Source of the DNA: CAVQKZ01 sp963837325
GTDB lineage: Bacteria > Actinomycetota > Actinomycetes > Mycobacteriales > Jatrophihabitantaceae
Reading direction: 5' to 3'
DNA length: 64,000 nucleotides
NCBI GenBank assembly: GCA_963837325.1
Contig: CAWIMV010000002.1
Coordinates: 310,001 to 374,000, forward strand
Position numbers and translations under genes: made by a program. The first letter of the stretch is position 1. Every line of letters starts with the position of its first letter. Positions 1-9,144 of the stretch are shown here, one piece after another. The notes beneath the pieces are model-generated. The model did no database searches and was not told where the DNA came from. It saw nothing but the letters and a program-made list of their open reading frames with translations.

Positions 1-95
1 ACAGCCGCTGGCCCGCGTCGCCGAGTTGGTCGGCTGCGTCGGCCAGGCTGCGCAAGACCGGCGTCGGTGCCAAGGTGACGCTCACCGATGCCTCC
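1..95 (-). CDS. Partial 5' end of an unidentified gene
   Basis: A GTG codon at 93-95 (minus strand) is preceded by a strong Shine-Dalgarno sequence GAGGAGG (complement of 101-107) at about 5 nt spacing. It opens a frame without stops to the window edge, encoding about 31 residues that begin MSVTLAPTPVLRSLADAADQ. The gene is divergent from the XRE-cupin regulator at 208, which would be consistent with being a target of that regulator. No family can be recognised from so short a piece. The strong ribosome binding site is the main reason to call it real. Confidence 0.5.
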
Positions 96-207
96 TCACG
101 GCTCAGCCGGGAGAGGCATCGATGCCTCTGACCGCCGGGTTTGCTACCGATGGAATGGCTACGCCCGATAGCTGGTGTTATGTGCGGCAGAGTATTACTT
201 TCGCCAG

Positions 208-780
208 ATGTCGACGTCAAGGGTCGCGGCCGACGCCAATGCCACGCTGCGGACCCAGGTGGCCAACACCCGACGCGTCGCGGGCCACACGCTCGCGAGG
301 GTCGCGCAGCGGTCCGGGCTCTCGACGGCCTATATCTCGCAGATCGAATCGGGCTCGGCCAATCCCACCCTGCACACCTTGGCCCAGCTGGCCGCCGGGC
401 TCGGCTGCAGTCTGGCCGAGCTCTTCTGTCCCAGCCTGGCCGCCGCCGTCCCCGCGCCACACTTTCCGCCCCGGTTCACCCCGTTGCCCTTGCTGGCCCA
501 GACGCCCGGGCATGTAGCGATCTGGGATGTGACGGCGCCGGGCGCGACCAAGCTGTCGGCCCGCCTCGTCCGCGGCGCCGCCGGCGACCACGCTGAGGCG
601 ACCAGTCACGCCGGGGAAGAGATCGTCGTGGTCCTGGCCGGCCGTTGCACGGTGCGCGCCGGCGCGGTCGCCCGCCCGCTGCGGCAGGGCGAGTCCTGCC
701 ACCTCGCCGCGGCGGACCCGCACGCCATCACCGACACCAGTGACGACGCTCTGCTGCTCGTCGTCCTCACCGACGAGTGA
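208..780 (+). CDS. XRE-family regulator with C-terminal cupin domain
   Basis: This is a one-component transcriptional regulator of 190 residues. An N-terminal helix-turn-helix (about residues 10-65, with the characteristic pattern GLSTAYISQIESGSANPTL) is followed by a small beta-barrel cupin (about 110-185, containing HAEATSHAGEEIVVVLAG and a second short strand set ending DPHAITDTSD). Such proteins bind DNA as dimers and sense a small ligand in the cupin pocket; the ligand is unknown here. The ATG at 208 is preferred over an upstream ATG at 175 because the family starts close to the HTH. Its stop overlaps the GTG start of the S9 peptidase by 4 nt, so it probably regulates its own peptidase operon and perhaps the divergent gene at 1-95. 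Confidence 0.85.
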   Translation: MSTSRVAADANATLRTQVANTRRVAGHTLARVAQRSGLSTAYISQIESGSANPTLHTLAQLAAGLGCSLAELFCPSLAAAVPAPHFPPRFTPLPLLAQTPGHVAIWDVTAPGATKLSARLVRGAAGDHAEATSHAGEEIVVVLAGRCTVRAGAVARPLRQGESCHLAAADPHAITDTSDDALLLVVLTDE

Positions 781-2834
781 GCGGGTCCGGGCCGGGCCGG
801 GCGGTGGCCCGCTACGGCGAATGGCCGTCGCCGGTCGACCTCGAATTGGCTGCGGCCGAGTCCGGATCGGTCAGTTGGCCCAGCGCGGTCGGCGACGAGA
901 CCTGGTGGTGCTCGTCCGATCCGGCGAGCGCGACCGTGCGGCTGCTGCGGTGCTTGGACCTGGGGCCGGTCGAGGTGCTGGGGGCGGATTGGTCGGTGCG
1001 CAACCGGTCACTGGGCTACGGCGGGCAGCCGTATCTCGTGGTGCCGGCGGCCGCCCCGGGCGCTGCGCACCTGCTCGTGTTCACCGAGCACAGCGACCAG
1101 CGGCTGTACCGGGCCGACGCGGTCGCCCTCGGTCCGGACGTCCGCACCGTCCCCGCGGTGCCGCGCCCGCTGACGCCGGCCGACCCGCCGTCGCGGCAGA
1201 CCTGTTACGCCGACCCGGTCCTCGCGCCGGGCGGCACCGAGGTGTGGTGCATCCGCGAGATCACCGAGGCCGGCGCCGGCCCACACGACGACCCGGCGCC
1301 GCGGACACAGCGAGCCATAGTCGCGGTGCCCCTCGACGGGTCGGCGGCCGACGACGGGACCGCGGTACGGGTGATCGCCGGCTCGCATCATTTCCTGAGC
1401 GGCGTGCGGGTGAGCCCCGACGGCCGGCGGCTGGCCTGGATCGGGTGGGACCACCCGAACATGCCGTGGGACTCGACGCACCTGCTCGTGGCCGAGCTCG
1501 TAGCTGGGCCGTCGGGTGAGTTGATCGCCGCGGCGCCGGCCCGGGTACTGGGCGGCGACGGCGTATCGGTTCCGCAGGTGGAGTGGGCCACGCCCGACGC
1601 CCTGTACGCGATGGCCGACCCCGACGGTTGGTGGAACCTGCACCGGGTGCAACTCGGGCCGACCGGCTCAGGGGCCGAGGTGCGGTGCGTCGCACCGATG
1701 CCGGCCGAATGCGCCGGCCCGCTGTGGCGGCTCGGGCCGAGCTGGTTCGGCGTCACCCCGGACGGCGTGGTGCTGACCCACGGCAACGGCGCGCATCAGT
1801 TGAGCCGTTGGGACGCCGGCTCCGGCACGTTGACCGAGCTGGCGCCGGGCTGGACGGAGTTCGGTTCCGACGTCTGGGTAGGCGACGACGCGGCCGTGGT
1901 CGTCGCGGGCTCGGTCACGTCGCCGCGCACCGTGCTGCGGGTGCTGCTGGCGGCCGGGCCGGCGCGCCGCGTGGTGCCGGTCGCGGTCGACGAGCAGCGG
2001 TTGGCGCAGTGGCAGGCGGTTCCGCAACGGCGCGTCGCCCGCGGGCGGGGAGGCCGCGACGTGCATTACGTCTACTACCCGCCGACCAGTCCGAGCCACG
2101 TCGGCGCGGCCGAGGAGCTGCCGCCGCTGCTGGTGCACGTGCACGGCGGGCCGACGAGCGCGACCAGCGCGACGCCCGACCGCGAATTCGACCTGTTCTG
2201 CAGCCGGGGCTTCGCCGTTGCCAGCGTCGACTACGGCGGGTCGACCGGCTACGGCCGCGAGTACCGGGACCGGCTACGGCACAACTGGGGCGTCGTCGAC
2301 GTCGAGGACACGGTGGCCGTCGCGGCCGAGCTGGCCGCGCTCGACCTGGCCGACCCCGCTCGCACCGCGGTGCGCGGCGGCTCGGCCGGCGGCTGGACGA
2401 CGCTCGCCTGTCTGGCGTTCAGCGACGCGTTCTGCGCCGGCGCCGTGTACTACCCGATCAGCGATCCGCTGCGCTGGTCCGGCGGGCACACCCACGACTT
2501 CGAGTCGCGCTACGTCGAATCGCTGATCGGCGAGCTGCCTCGCGATCGGGCCCGTTACGACGCGGTGTCGCCGGTGGCCAATGCGCACCTCATCACCAGT
2601 CCGCTGGTGATGCTGCAGGGCGCGGATGACTTCATCTGCCCGCCCGAGCAAGCCCGATGCATCGTCGACGCCGTGGCGGCACGCGGGCTATGGCACCGGT
2701 ACCTGGTGTTTCCGGGCGAGGGGCACGGCTTTCGCAAGCAGAGCAGCGTGCGCGACTCGTTGCAGGCCGAGGCCGAGCTGTACCGGCACGCGATGGGCAT
2801 CGAGCTCGATCTCGCCGCCGCATTTCCCCGCTGA
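777..2834 (+). CDS. S9-family (prolyl oligopeptidase-like) serine peptidase
   Basis: This 685-residue protein has the two-domain plan of prolyl oligopeptidases and dipeptidyl/acylaminoacyl peptidases: an N-terminal beta-propeller (about 1-400) that gates access to a C-terminal alpha/beta hydrolase domain (about 415-670). The nucleophile elbow GGSAGGW, the acidic residue in LQGADDFICP and the histidine in GEGHGFRK supply the Ser-Asp-His triad, and YGGSTGYGREYRDRL is typical of the S9C/acylaminoacyl group. No signal peptide is visible, so it should act in the cytoplasm on short peptides. It starts with GTG overlapping the regulator's stop, indicating translational coupling. Its stop codon (2832-2834) lies inside the first unit of the repeat cluster that follows. 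Confidence 0.9.
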   Translation: MSGSGPGRAVARYGEWPSPVDLELAAAESGSVSWPSAVGDETWWCSSDPASATVRLLRCLDLGPVEVLGADWSVRNRSLGYGGQPYLVVPAAAPGAAHLLVFTEHSDQRLYRADAVALGPDVRTVPAVPRPLTPADPPSRQTCYADPVLAPGGTEVWCIREITEAGAGPHDDPAPRTQRAIVAVPLDGSAADDGTAVRVIAGSHHFLSGVRVSPDGRRLAWIGWDHPNMPWDSTHLLVAELVAGPSGELIAAAPARVLGGDGVSVPQVEWATPDALYAMADPDGWWNLHRVQLGPTGSGAEVRCVAPMPAECAGPLWRLGPSWFGVTPDGVVLTHGNGAHQLSRWDAGSGTLTELAPGWTEFGSDVWVGDDAAVVVAGSVTSPRTVLRVLLAAGPARRVVPVAVDEQRLAQWQAVPQRRVARGRGGRDVHYVYYPPTSPSHVGAAEELPPLLVHVHGGPTSATSATPDREFDLFCSRGFAVASVDYGGSTGYGREYRDRLRHNWGVVDVEDTVAVAAELAALDLADPARTAVRGGSAGGWTTLACLAFSDAFCAGAVYYPISDPLRWSGGHTHDFESRYVESLIGELPRDRARYDAVSPVANAHLITSPLVMLQGADDFICPPEQARCIVDAVAARGLWHRYLVFPGEGHGFRKQSSVRDSLQAEAELYRHAMGIELDLAAAFPR

Positions 2835-2939
2835 TGACCGGTTGCCCCCCATGTTTTCCCCGCTGGTGACCGGTTGGCTGCCGCTTTTCCCCGGTGGTGA
2901 CCGGTTTCAGGGCCCGAAACCGGCCACCAGCGGGGAAAA
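2823..2939 (+). repeat. Three direct and one inverted copy of a ~21-bp motif
   Basis: Units of the form TTTTCCCCGCTGGTGACCGG occur at 2823-2843, 2854-2875 and 2885-2906 on the plus strand, followed by an inverted copy at 2917-2939. The third and inverted copies can pair into a strong stem with a short loop (about 2907-2916). The first copy overlaps the stop codon of the S9 peptidase. A cluster with the same three-plus-one arrangement is found at 34145-34259, so this is a dispersed repeat family rather than a single terminator. Confidence 0.85.
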
Positions 2940-2999
2940 CATGATCAGCCGCGCGGTCGCACCCAACCCGGCCACACGCAGTAGGAGAGAATTTTGCCG

Positions 3000-3977
3000 A
3001 TGACACTCGACACGAGCAGCCAGCACCAGCCCCGGATCAACGGCCCCGCGCCCGAGCCGCAGTCGTTGCGACGTCCACCGGCACTGCGCCCGGGCGACCG
3101 GGTCGCGGTGCTGTCGATCAGCAGCCCGGCCGACCAGGCCAAGCTGCCGGTCGGAATCGACGCGTTGCGCTTCGCGGGACTGGAGCCGATCGTGTACCCG
3201 TCCGCGCTCGACGCCGGCACGATGCGCCGCTACCTCGCCGGCACCGACGAGCTGCGCGCCAACGAGCTGCGCACCGCGCTGCTCGATCCAGACATCGCCG
3301 GGATCATCTTCGCCTGCGGTGGCTACGGCGCGCAGCGCACGTTGGAAGCACTGGACTGGTCCGGGCTCGAGCAGGTCGCACCGAAGGTGCTGGCCGGGTA
3401 CTCCGACGTCACTGCGGTCCTCGAGGCGGTGGCCGTGCGCCTCGGCTGGAGCTCCCTGTTCAGCCCGATGGTCTGCGGCGAGGACCTGTATTCGTTCTCG
3501 TCGTTGATGCGCTGCCTGCTGCATCCCGAGCGGGTGGAGCAGTTCGACTACCGCGAGGCCAAGACCGTCGTCGGGGGCAGCGCCCGTGGCGTGACGATGG
3601 GCGGCAACCTGTCCCTGCTCGTGTCGTCAGTCGCCACCGACACGTGCTGGCCGGCAAGCGGCGGCATCGTGCTCATCGAGGACGAGAGCGAGGACGATTA
3701 CCGCCTCGACCGGATGCTCACTCAGCTACGGCGCAGCGGCTACTTCGACGGGGTCGCCGGCATCGTCGCGGGGACGTTCTTCAACTGCGGCGAGCCCGAG
3801 GTGGTCGAGCCGGTCCTGGTCGAGCGCCTCGCTGACCTCGGCGTTCCGATGATCGCGTGGGCGAACGTCGGGCACGGCGGCTACTTCCAGACGTTCCCGA
3901 TCGGGGTCGCCGCCGAACTCGATGCCGACAACAACTGCCTGCGACTGCTCGATCCCCCGTTGGTTCCGACGGCCTAG
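3000..3977 (+). CDS. LD-carboxypeptidase (peptidase family S66)
   Basis: S66 enzymes hydrolyse the bond after an amino acid in peptidoglycan tetrapeptides (LdcA) or detoxify peptide-nucleotides such as microcin C (MccF). The 325-residue protein shows the family's nucleophile region AGYSDVTAV, the acidic segment LIEDESEDDYRLDRML and the histidine in NVGHGGYFQTFP, which together give the Ser-Glu-His triad. It has no signal peptide, fitting cytosolic muropeptide recycling or peptide cleavage. AGGAGA at 2983-2988 could serve either TTG at 2994 or ATG at 3000; ATG is chosen. It follows the S9 peptidase in the same direction, separated by the repeat cluster, so a small peptide-degrading operon under the XRE-cupin regulator is likely. 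Confidence 0.87.
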   Translation: MTLDTSSQHQPRINGPAPEPQSLRRPPALRPGDRVAVLSISSPADQAKLPVGIDALRFAGLEPIVYPSALDAGTMRRYLAGTDELRANELRTALLDPDIAGIIFACGGYGAQRTLEALDWSGLEQVAPKVLAGYSDVTAVLEAVAVRLGWSSLFSPMVCGEDLYSFSSLMRCLLHPERVEQFDYREAKTVVGGSARGVTMGGNLSLLVSSVATDTCWPASGGIVLIEDESEDDYRLDRMLTQLRRSGYFDGVAGIVAGTFFNCGEPEVVEPVLVERLADLGVPMIAWANVGHGGYFQTFPIGVAAELDADNNCLRLLDPPLVPTA

Positions 3978-3988
3978 CCCCGACTGGC

Positions 3989-5260
3989 TCAGGCCGTGCC
4001 GGGGAAGAAGCAGATCCCGGGGTGGTACCGGTTGCCGCAGCCAGTCGAGTTGAAGAACGTGTCGGAGGCGACCCACAGTCCGTACGGCGTGATCACCAGG
4101 TCGTCCGCGCCATGACCGCGCGCGCGAGTTGGATTCCAGCTGGTTGCCTGCCCTGATGACGCCGAGATGTCGCCCACGCCGGGGCGGGACACGCAGCCCG
4201 CGCCGCAGCTGTCGGAACCGAACGGGTTGTTCGCCCAGCGCTCGTGACCGCCGATGTAGACATCGTTCGGCCCTGCGGCTACGGCGTACAAGGAGTCGCC
4301 GCCGGTCTTGTTGCTCCACTTGACCGTGGCATTGGTCGTGTTGGTGAACGCGGTGACGGCATCGCAGAACGGCGAGCTGCCCTTGAAGCCGGTGGTCGCA
4401 ATGTAGACCGTGTTCTCGTCCGGCGAGAACGCCGCGTCACGGGCATAGAACTGCTCGTTCTGGGCGCAGTAGGTACTGTTGAGCGTCGAGTTGTGCCAGC
4501 CGTTCAGGGTTGCTTTCGTCGTGCTGAGATCGAGCTCGACCACTTGCAGGCGGGGCTGGCCGTCGACGGTCGTGAAGTCGCCCTCGAACAGCAGCCGATC
4601 ACCGCGCGACGAGATTTGCTGGTTGTAGACCATCGTGCCGCCGGCGTCCGGTGGCAGCCGTCCCGCGATCGTGGCGGTGAAGTAGGAGTTGACCTTGCCG
4701 GTCTTGGGGTCCAACGAGGCGTAGTAGCCCTTGGCCGTGCCGTTGACGTTGGTGAACCCACCGCCGACCATCACGTCATGGCCGGCGTTGATGACGGCGA
4801 CGGTCTGGACCTGTCCATTCGTCGTATGCCCGAACGTCGGGACGATGGCGCCGGTGGACACACTGACCGCGGCCAGGTTGTGCACCGCGGTGCCCGCCAC
4901 CGACGTGAAGGCACCACCGAGGATGGCGGTTACGCAGCCGACGGTGACGCCGACCGAATTGACCTCACCGTTGGGATTCGGGTGCCAGGTCGTCATCGCG
5001 CCGGTCGTGCCGTTGAAGCTGAACGCGTTGTGGCGGGTGTAGATCTGGCCGCCCTGCTTCACCTGGGTGAACGAGCCGACGGCGAACATCAGGCTGCCAC
5101 ACTTGACCAACTGGCGAACCGTCGCGTTTGGACTCGTGACCTGTGGGGTCCAACTGGCCGGCGTTGCGGAAACGGTGGCCGACGCGGGCACAGCGAATGC
5201 CGTGAGCACCGCCGCCGCGCCAACGACAGCAACCGCCAACGATGTAACAAAACGAGCCAT
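3989..5260 (-). CDS. Secreted beta-propeller-like repeat protein (copy A)
   Basis: A 423-residue exported protein. Residues 1-30 form a signal peptide (MARFVTSLAVAVVGAAAVLT then AFAVPASA). The rest consists of repeated strands of the kind found in delta-60/WD-like propellers, e.g. LMFAVGSFTQVKQGG and DVMVGGGFTNVNGTAKG. The C-terminal segment contains a conserved block NPFGSDSCGAGCVSRPGVG followed by GLWVASDT, with Cys pairs suited to an oxidising environment. The ATG at 5258-5260 has GGGGGA at a good distance, whereas an ATG at 5264-5266 would abut it. The protein at 30059-31348 is a clear paralogue. It ends 11 nt from the convergent LD-carboxypeptidase. Function is unknown; sugar or surface binding is only a guess. 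Confidence 0.8.
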   Translation of the reverse strand: MARFVTSLAVAVVGAAAVLTAFAVPASATVSATPASWTPQVTSPNATVRQLVKCGSLMFAVGSFTQVKQGGQIYTRHNAFSFNGTTGAMTTWHPNPNGEVNSVGVTVGCVTAILGGAFTSVAGTAVHNLAAVSVSTGAIVPTFGHTTNGQVQTVAVINAGHDVMVGGGFTNVNGTAKGYYASLDPKTGKVNSYFTATIAGRLPPDAGGTMVYNQQISSRGDRLLFEGDFTTVDGQPRLQVVELDLSTTKATLNGWHNSTLNSTYCAQNEQFYARDAAFSPDENTVYIATTGFKGSSPFCDAVTAFTNTTNATVKWSNKTGGDSLYAVAAGPNDVYIGGHERWANNPFGSDSCGAGCVSRPGVGDISASSGQATSWNPTRARGHGADDLVITPYGLWVASDTFFNSTGCGNRYHPGICFFPGTA

Positions 5261-5451
5261 GATCATTCCCCCGATAGCACCTGCTGACCCTGGGCTCGCG
5301 ACTCGCCTCGCCGTTGCGCCGTCGACCCAAGCCGGTCCAGTGTTTACTTCTTGATGTCCGCGGGCAAGTGCAGAACCGAATTGGCGCGGCCTGACCGTTC
5401 CGGCTCGACAAGTACCGGTACCGCGCAAAAGCCGCGGATGTGGTCGAGGGG

Positions 5452-7431
5452 CTAAGTCACCCGCACCGTGGCACCGGGGCTGCTCGCCGCCTGGTACTCG
5501 TGGCCGGCCAGCAGTCGACCCTGGTACACGACGTTGACGCCGGGAGAGCGAGTGACCCGGATGAGCCCGGCGCTGTCGGCGCGGTAGGCACCGGCGCGCT
5601 GCCAGACTCCGCCGACGCTCTGCCAGAGTTCGATGACTGCACTGGGGCGGACCGCGCCGGTCCGGGCATCGACTGCCCGGGCGCCGACCACGACGGACTT
5701 GCCCCGCTTGATGCTGGTCGCCGAGACACCGACCCGGACCGCCGACGGTTGCGCCACCGTGACGACCGGCGCGGCCGAGGTCGCGCCGCCCCATGCGCCG
5801 GTCGGGAGGACGCGGACGCTGAAGCGCATCGTCTCGCTCGGATAGACCGTGAAGTTGGCGAGCCCATGAACGTCGGAGCGGACGTTGCGCAAGACGGCGT
5901 CCGGCTTGCCGGCGGTGTGCCCAAGGAGTTGCACGATGGCCCCGCCGACGTCGTCTCCGTCGGCGCCCTGCACAATCCGGCCGCCGATCTGGACGGCCGC
6001 GCCGGCCTTGGCCGACAGGGTCGACGTGCTGATGCGGGCGGTGGTCGGCGCATGGCCTGCGGTCAGCTCACGTAGTTGGGTGCGGAAGCCGCCGTTCCAG
6101 ATGTCGTACGAACCGGCCATCCACACCAACTTGATCTCGCCCGGAGGGCCCCACGGCACGACCGGCCGAACGTCCTTCAGGACGGAGTGCGCGGTGATGT
6201 CGGTGTGGTCGGTGAAGCTCGCGCCGGCGTCAGTCGTCGTCCACCGTTCAATTTCCCAGTCGTCGGAACCGGGGTAGGTCTCGCGGGAGAGGTACGCGGT
6301 GCTCGGGTCGTTCTGATCGAGGTCCGCCCCGCCGGAATACTGCGGCTCGGCCGTGCCAATCGTGATCTTGCCGCCGGCATCGGTGATTTCCGAATCGGTC
6401 CAGCCCGAGCCATTCCAGCGGGCGTAACGGTAGATGGCGTCCGCGGGGTCAGCGTAGGTGGAATAGACGATCACGGGAGTGTTCTGCGGGCTCAAGGCCA
6501 TCGATTCGACCCAACCGACGCCGGCCGGACCGGAGCCGTCGTAAACCAGACCGCCGTTGCCCTGGGTAAGTGAATCTGTGTGTACCGGCCCCACTGGCAA
6601 CTGATCGTCGGCGGCGGCTTCGTCCCCCTCCGCCGACGGATCAATGGCGGACAACCGGGTGCCGTCCGGCGCGCGCAGGACACCCTTTCGGTAGATCGCT
6701 GCGTACACGGAGTTGTTGGCGACTTCGCGCGGATGTCCGTCGGTGAACGCGAACGTGATGGTGTCCACGCCGTTCGTCGCGTACTTCACGTAGGGGCGAG
6801 GCGATCCGGCAATACCGTCCGGCACGGCCAGATCCTTCGCGACGGCCCACGTTTTGTAGCTGGACGTTGCGTCGGTCCAGGTCATGGCCGGCCGGTTGTC
6901 GCCGGACCGGAAGAACAGGTACAGCCGATGCTCGGCGCTGAGGTAAACCGGATTGCCGTACGTGTACAAACCATTCTTGGTGGTATTCGTCGGGACCGTC
7001 AGTTCCGGGCCGAACGAGGTGATGTCCTCGGGATGCAGCGAGATGCGGTACAGCATCTGCGTGCCGCCGTGCTTGGAGTAGAACGCCGCGATGCGCCCGT
7101 CCGGCAGCACGGACAGTCCCGGCGCCGCGTGGTCGTCGGCCTGCAACAGCGGATGCAAAGTGGTGCGGGTCACGAGCGCCGTGCCGGCATCCTGGGCCGC
7201 GACGTCGATGTCGCCGCGCGAGGTGACATAACCGATGTAGGTCCGGTCGTGGACGCCGACGTAATGCACGGCCCGCGGATCCTGGAACCAGCACCACGCG
7301 CCGTCGGACAGCAGTTCGGCGTTGCGCAGCACCTGGCTCTGTGCCCCGGCACTGGATTGATTGATGATTAGCGCAGCGAATAACGCCCCGGCCGCGACGG
7401 CGGCGGTGCTGAGAATCCGAAACGTAGGCAC
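5452..7431 (-). CDS. Secreted BNR-repeat protein with C-terminal Ig-like region
   Basis: A 659-residue exported protein with an N-terminal signal sequence (about 1-30). The central part (about 35-440) reads as a BNR-4-type five/six-bladed propeller, with ELLSDGAWCWFQDPRAVHY near the start and repeated YIGYVTSRGDIDV-like strands. These propellers are common in sialidase-like and polysaccharide-binding or -cleaving proteins. Residues about 460-659 look like two immunoglobulin-like beta domains (TISTSTLSAKAGAAVQIGG and SVSATSIKRGKSVVVGARAV patterns). Catalytic residues of true sialidases were not identified, so the activity is open. The GTG start has GGGAG at 7 nt. It is followed on the same strand by secreted propeller copy A after about 190 nt. 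Confidence 0.78.
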   Translation of the reverse strand: MPTFRILSTAAVAAGALFAALIINQSSAGAQSQVLRNAELLSDGAWCWFQDPRAVHYVGVHDRTYIGYVTSRGDIDVAAQDAGTALVTRTTLHPLLQADDHAAPGLSVLPDGRIAAFYSKHGGTQMLYRISLHPEDITSFGPELTVPTNTTKNGLYTYGNPVYLSAEHRLYLFFRSGDNRPAMTWTDATSSYKTWAVAKDLAVPDGIAGSPRPYVKYATNGVDTITFAFTDGHPREVANNSVYAAIYRKGVLRAPDGTRLSAIDPSAEGDEAAADDQLPVGPVHTDSLTQGNGGLVYDGSGPAGVGWVESMALSPQNTPVIVYSTYADPADAIYRYARWNGSGWTDSEITDAGGKITIGTAEPQYSGGADLDQNDPSTAYLSRETYPGSDDWEIERWTTTDAGASFTDHTDITAHSVLKDVRPVVPWGPPGEIKLVWMAGSYDIWNGGFRTQLRELTAGHAPTTARISTSTLSAKAGAAVQIGGRIVQGADGDDVGGAIVQLLGHTAGKPDAVLRNVRSDVHGLANFTVYPSETMRFSVRVLPTGAWGGATSAAPVVTVAQPSAVRVGVSATSIKRGKSVVVGARAVDARTGAVRPSAVIELWQSVGGVWQRAGAYRADSAGLIRVTRSPGVNVVYQGRLLAGHEYQAASSPGATVRVT

Positions 7432-7568
7432 GATGAGCTCCCGGTCGACATTGGCGTCAAATAGCGATCAGGTCGACACCACGTCGGCGAGATCGCTTCC
7501 TGGGAAGCATCTGCCAGTTCAACTGTTATGTCAAATGCATGTTAAATCTCAGGCACGCAACGTCATAC

Positions 7569-7597
7569 TGTCCCCCGGACTGCCGCCCGTTCGTCGT
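7569..7597 (+). promoter_or_regulatory. Probable ECF sigma-factor promoter of the YCII-sigma operon
   Basis: TGTCCC at 7569-7574 and CGTTCGTCGT at 7588-7597 form a -35/-10 pair. The same two elements with exactly the same spacing precede the MFS gene at 9145-9173. TGTC-N19-CGTC resembles published ECF41/ECF42-type promoters, which are autoregulated. It lies 32 nt upstream of the YCII start. Confidence 0.65.
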
Positions 7598-7629
7598 ACC
7601 GGTAATAGGACGCGACCTAGGAGGTTTCG

Positions 7630-7977
7630 ATGCAATATGCCCTGCTGATCTACACCGAGCCCGGCTACAACGATGCGCTGCCCGATGCCGAACGTGCGGC
7701 TGTTACTGCGGAGTTCGCCGCGTTGGCCCAAGACCCCCGCTCCATCGCAGCTGCTCGGCTGGAGCTGGGTGAAACTGCAACCCAGGTGCGGGTTGTCGGC
7801 GGCAAGACGCTGATGACCGACGGTCCGTTCGCCGACACCAAGGAGGTGCTCGGCGGGCTGTACCTGCTCGAAGCGGCCGACCTCGACGAGGCGCTCGAGC
7901 TGGCGACCCGGATCCCGGCCGTCCGGCTAGGTGGCGTGGTGGAGGTCAGGCCGGTGGGGCAGTTGGTGCTGCGCTGA
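7630..7977 (+). CDS. YCII-related (DGPF) protein, sigma-factor partner
   Basis: This is a 115-residue YCII-superfamily protein that begins MQYALLIYTEPGYNDALP and carries the DGPF signature (TDGPFADTKEVLGG, about residues 58-71). Small alpha+beta proteins of this family are the standard genomic partner of ECF42 sigma factors. Their biochemical function is not settled, although related YciI proteins have hydrolase or dehydrochlorinase-like pockets. AGGAGG at 7619-7624 lies 5 nt before the ATG. The sigma-factor GTG begins 2 nt after its stop, so the two are translationally coupled and share the promoter at 7569-7597. Confidence 0.9.
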   Translation: MQYALLIYTEPGYNDALPDAERAAVTAEFAALAQDPRSIAAARLELGETATQVRVVGGKTLMTDGPFADTKEVLGGLYLLEAADLDEALELATRIPAVRLGGVVEVRPVGQLVLR

Positions 7978-7979
7978 GC

Positions 7980-9137
7980 GTGCTCGAGGAAGTCTTTCGA
8001 GACGAGTGGGGCCGGGTGCTGGCCTCGCTGGTCGGGTACCTCGGTGACTTCGACAAGGCCGAGGAAGCCGCCCAGGAAGCCTTCGCGATCGCGGCTGAGC
8101 GCTGGCCCGCCTCGGGCGTGCCGGCCAACCCGGGCGCATGGCTGGTGACGACGGCCCGCAATCGCGCGATCGACCGGATCCGCCGGGAACGCACCTTGGC
8201 CGAGAAGATCCACCTGCTGCCGGTGGCGGAGGCAACCGTGAACGAGTTCGACGAAACCGTGATCAAGGACGAACGGCTCGAGCTGATCTTCACTTGCTGT
8301 CACCCGGCGCTGCCGCTGGACGGGCAGGTGGCACTCACGCTGCGGGCGCTCGGTGGCCTCGAGACGGCCGAGATCGCCCGCGCGTTCCTGGTCTCGGAGG
8401 AGACCATGAAGCGCCGCCTGTCCCGCGCCAAGGCCAAGATCAAGGTGACCGGGATCCCGTTCGCGGTCCCCGGGCCGCACCTGCTGCCCGACCGACTCGA
8501 TGCGGTGCTGGCCGTCATCTACCTGATCTACAACGAGGGCTACCGCGGCCGGGTCGACCTCGGCGCCGAAGCAATCCGCCTGGGGCAGGTGCTCGCTGCG
8601 CTTATGCCGGACGAACCGGAGGCACACGGGCTGCTGGCGCTGATGATGATCCACCACGCCCGGCAGCGGGCCCGATTCGTCGGTGACGATCTCGTGCTGC
8701 TCGACGATCAGGATCGCTCGCTGTGGGACATGCGCGGGATCGCTGCTGGTCGGGCCGAGCTCGACCGGGCGATGGCGCTCGGCGGTCGCGGTGCGTACGT
8801 CGTGCAGGCCGCGATCGCGTCGCTGCAGACGCGAGAACCCATCGACTGGCGGCAGGTCGCCGAGCTGTACCGGCGCCTGGTGGAACTCACTGGTTCGCCG
8901 ATTGTCGAGCTGAACCGAGCGGCGGCGCTCGCCCAGGCCGGCGAACCCGCCGCGGCACTCGACGCCGTCGAGCGCCTCGATCTGGACGGTTACCTCTACT
9001 TCCATTCAACCCGCGGTGAACTGCTGCGCCGCCTCGGCCGCCGCGCGGAGGCCCGCGCGGCGTACGGCCGTGCACTCGAGCTGGCTACGACGACCCCCGA
9101 GCGGCGGTTCCTGACCCGGCGGCTCGAAGAGCTCTGA
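7980..9137 (+). CDS. ECF RNA polymerase sigma factor with TPR-like C-terminal extension (ECF42 type)
   Basis: A 385-residue sigma-70 family factor. Region 2 (about 1-75, GDFDKAEEAAQEAFAIAAER then TTARNRAIDRIRRER) and region 4 (about 105-160, ALTLRALGGLETAEIARAFL followed by SEETMKRRLSRAKAKI) are followed by a roughly 220-residue extension (DUF6596 plus TPR-like helices, e.g. IVELNRAAALAQAGEPAAAL). That length and the adjacent DGPF protein identify group ECF42. In this group the extension replaces an anti-sigma factor and is needed for activity. No anti-sigma gene is nearby. A matching promoter occurs upstream of its own operon and upstream of the next gene, which argues for autoregulation and a local regulon. 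Confidence 0.92.
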   Translation: MLEEVFRDEWGRVLASLVGYLGDFDKAEEAAQEAFAIAAERWPASGVPANPGAWLVTTARNRAIDRIRRERTLAEKIHLLPVAEATVNEFDETVIKDERLELIFTCCHPALPLDGQVALTLRALGGLETAEIARAFLVSEETMKRRLSRAKAKIKVTGIPFAVPGPHLLPDRLDAVLAVIYLIYNEGYRGRVDLGAEAIRLGQVLAALMPDEPEAHGLLALMMIHHARQRARFVGDDLVLLDDQDRSLWDMRGIAAGRAELDRAMALGGRGAYVVQAAIASLQTREPIDWRQVAELYRRLVELTGSPIVELNRAAALAQAGEPAAALDAVERLDLDGYLYFHSTRGELLRRLGRRAEARAAYGRALELATTTPERRFLTRRLEEL

Positions 9138-9144
9138 CCGAGCC

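Noticed and set aside
4244..5287. 347-codon open frame opposite secreted propeller copy A
   Set aside because: The minus-strand gene has a signal peptide and a paralogue; the plus frame has neither.
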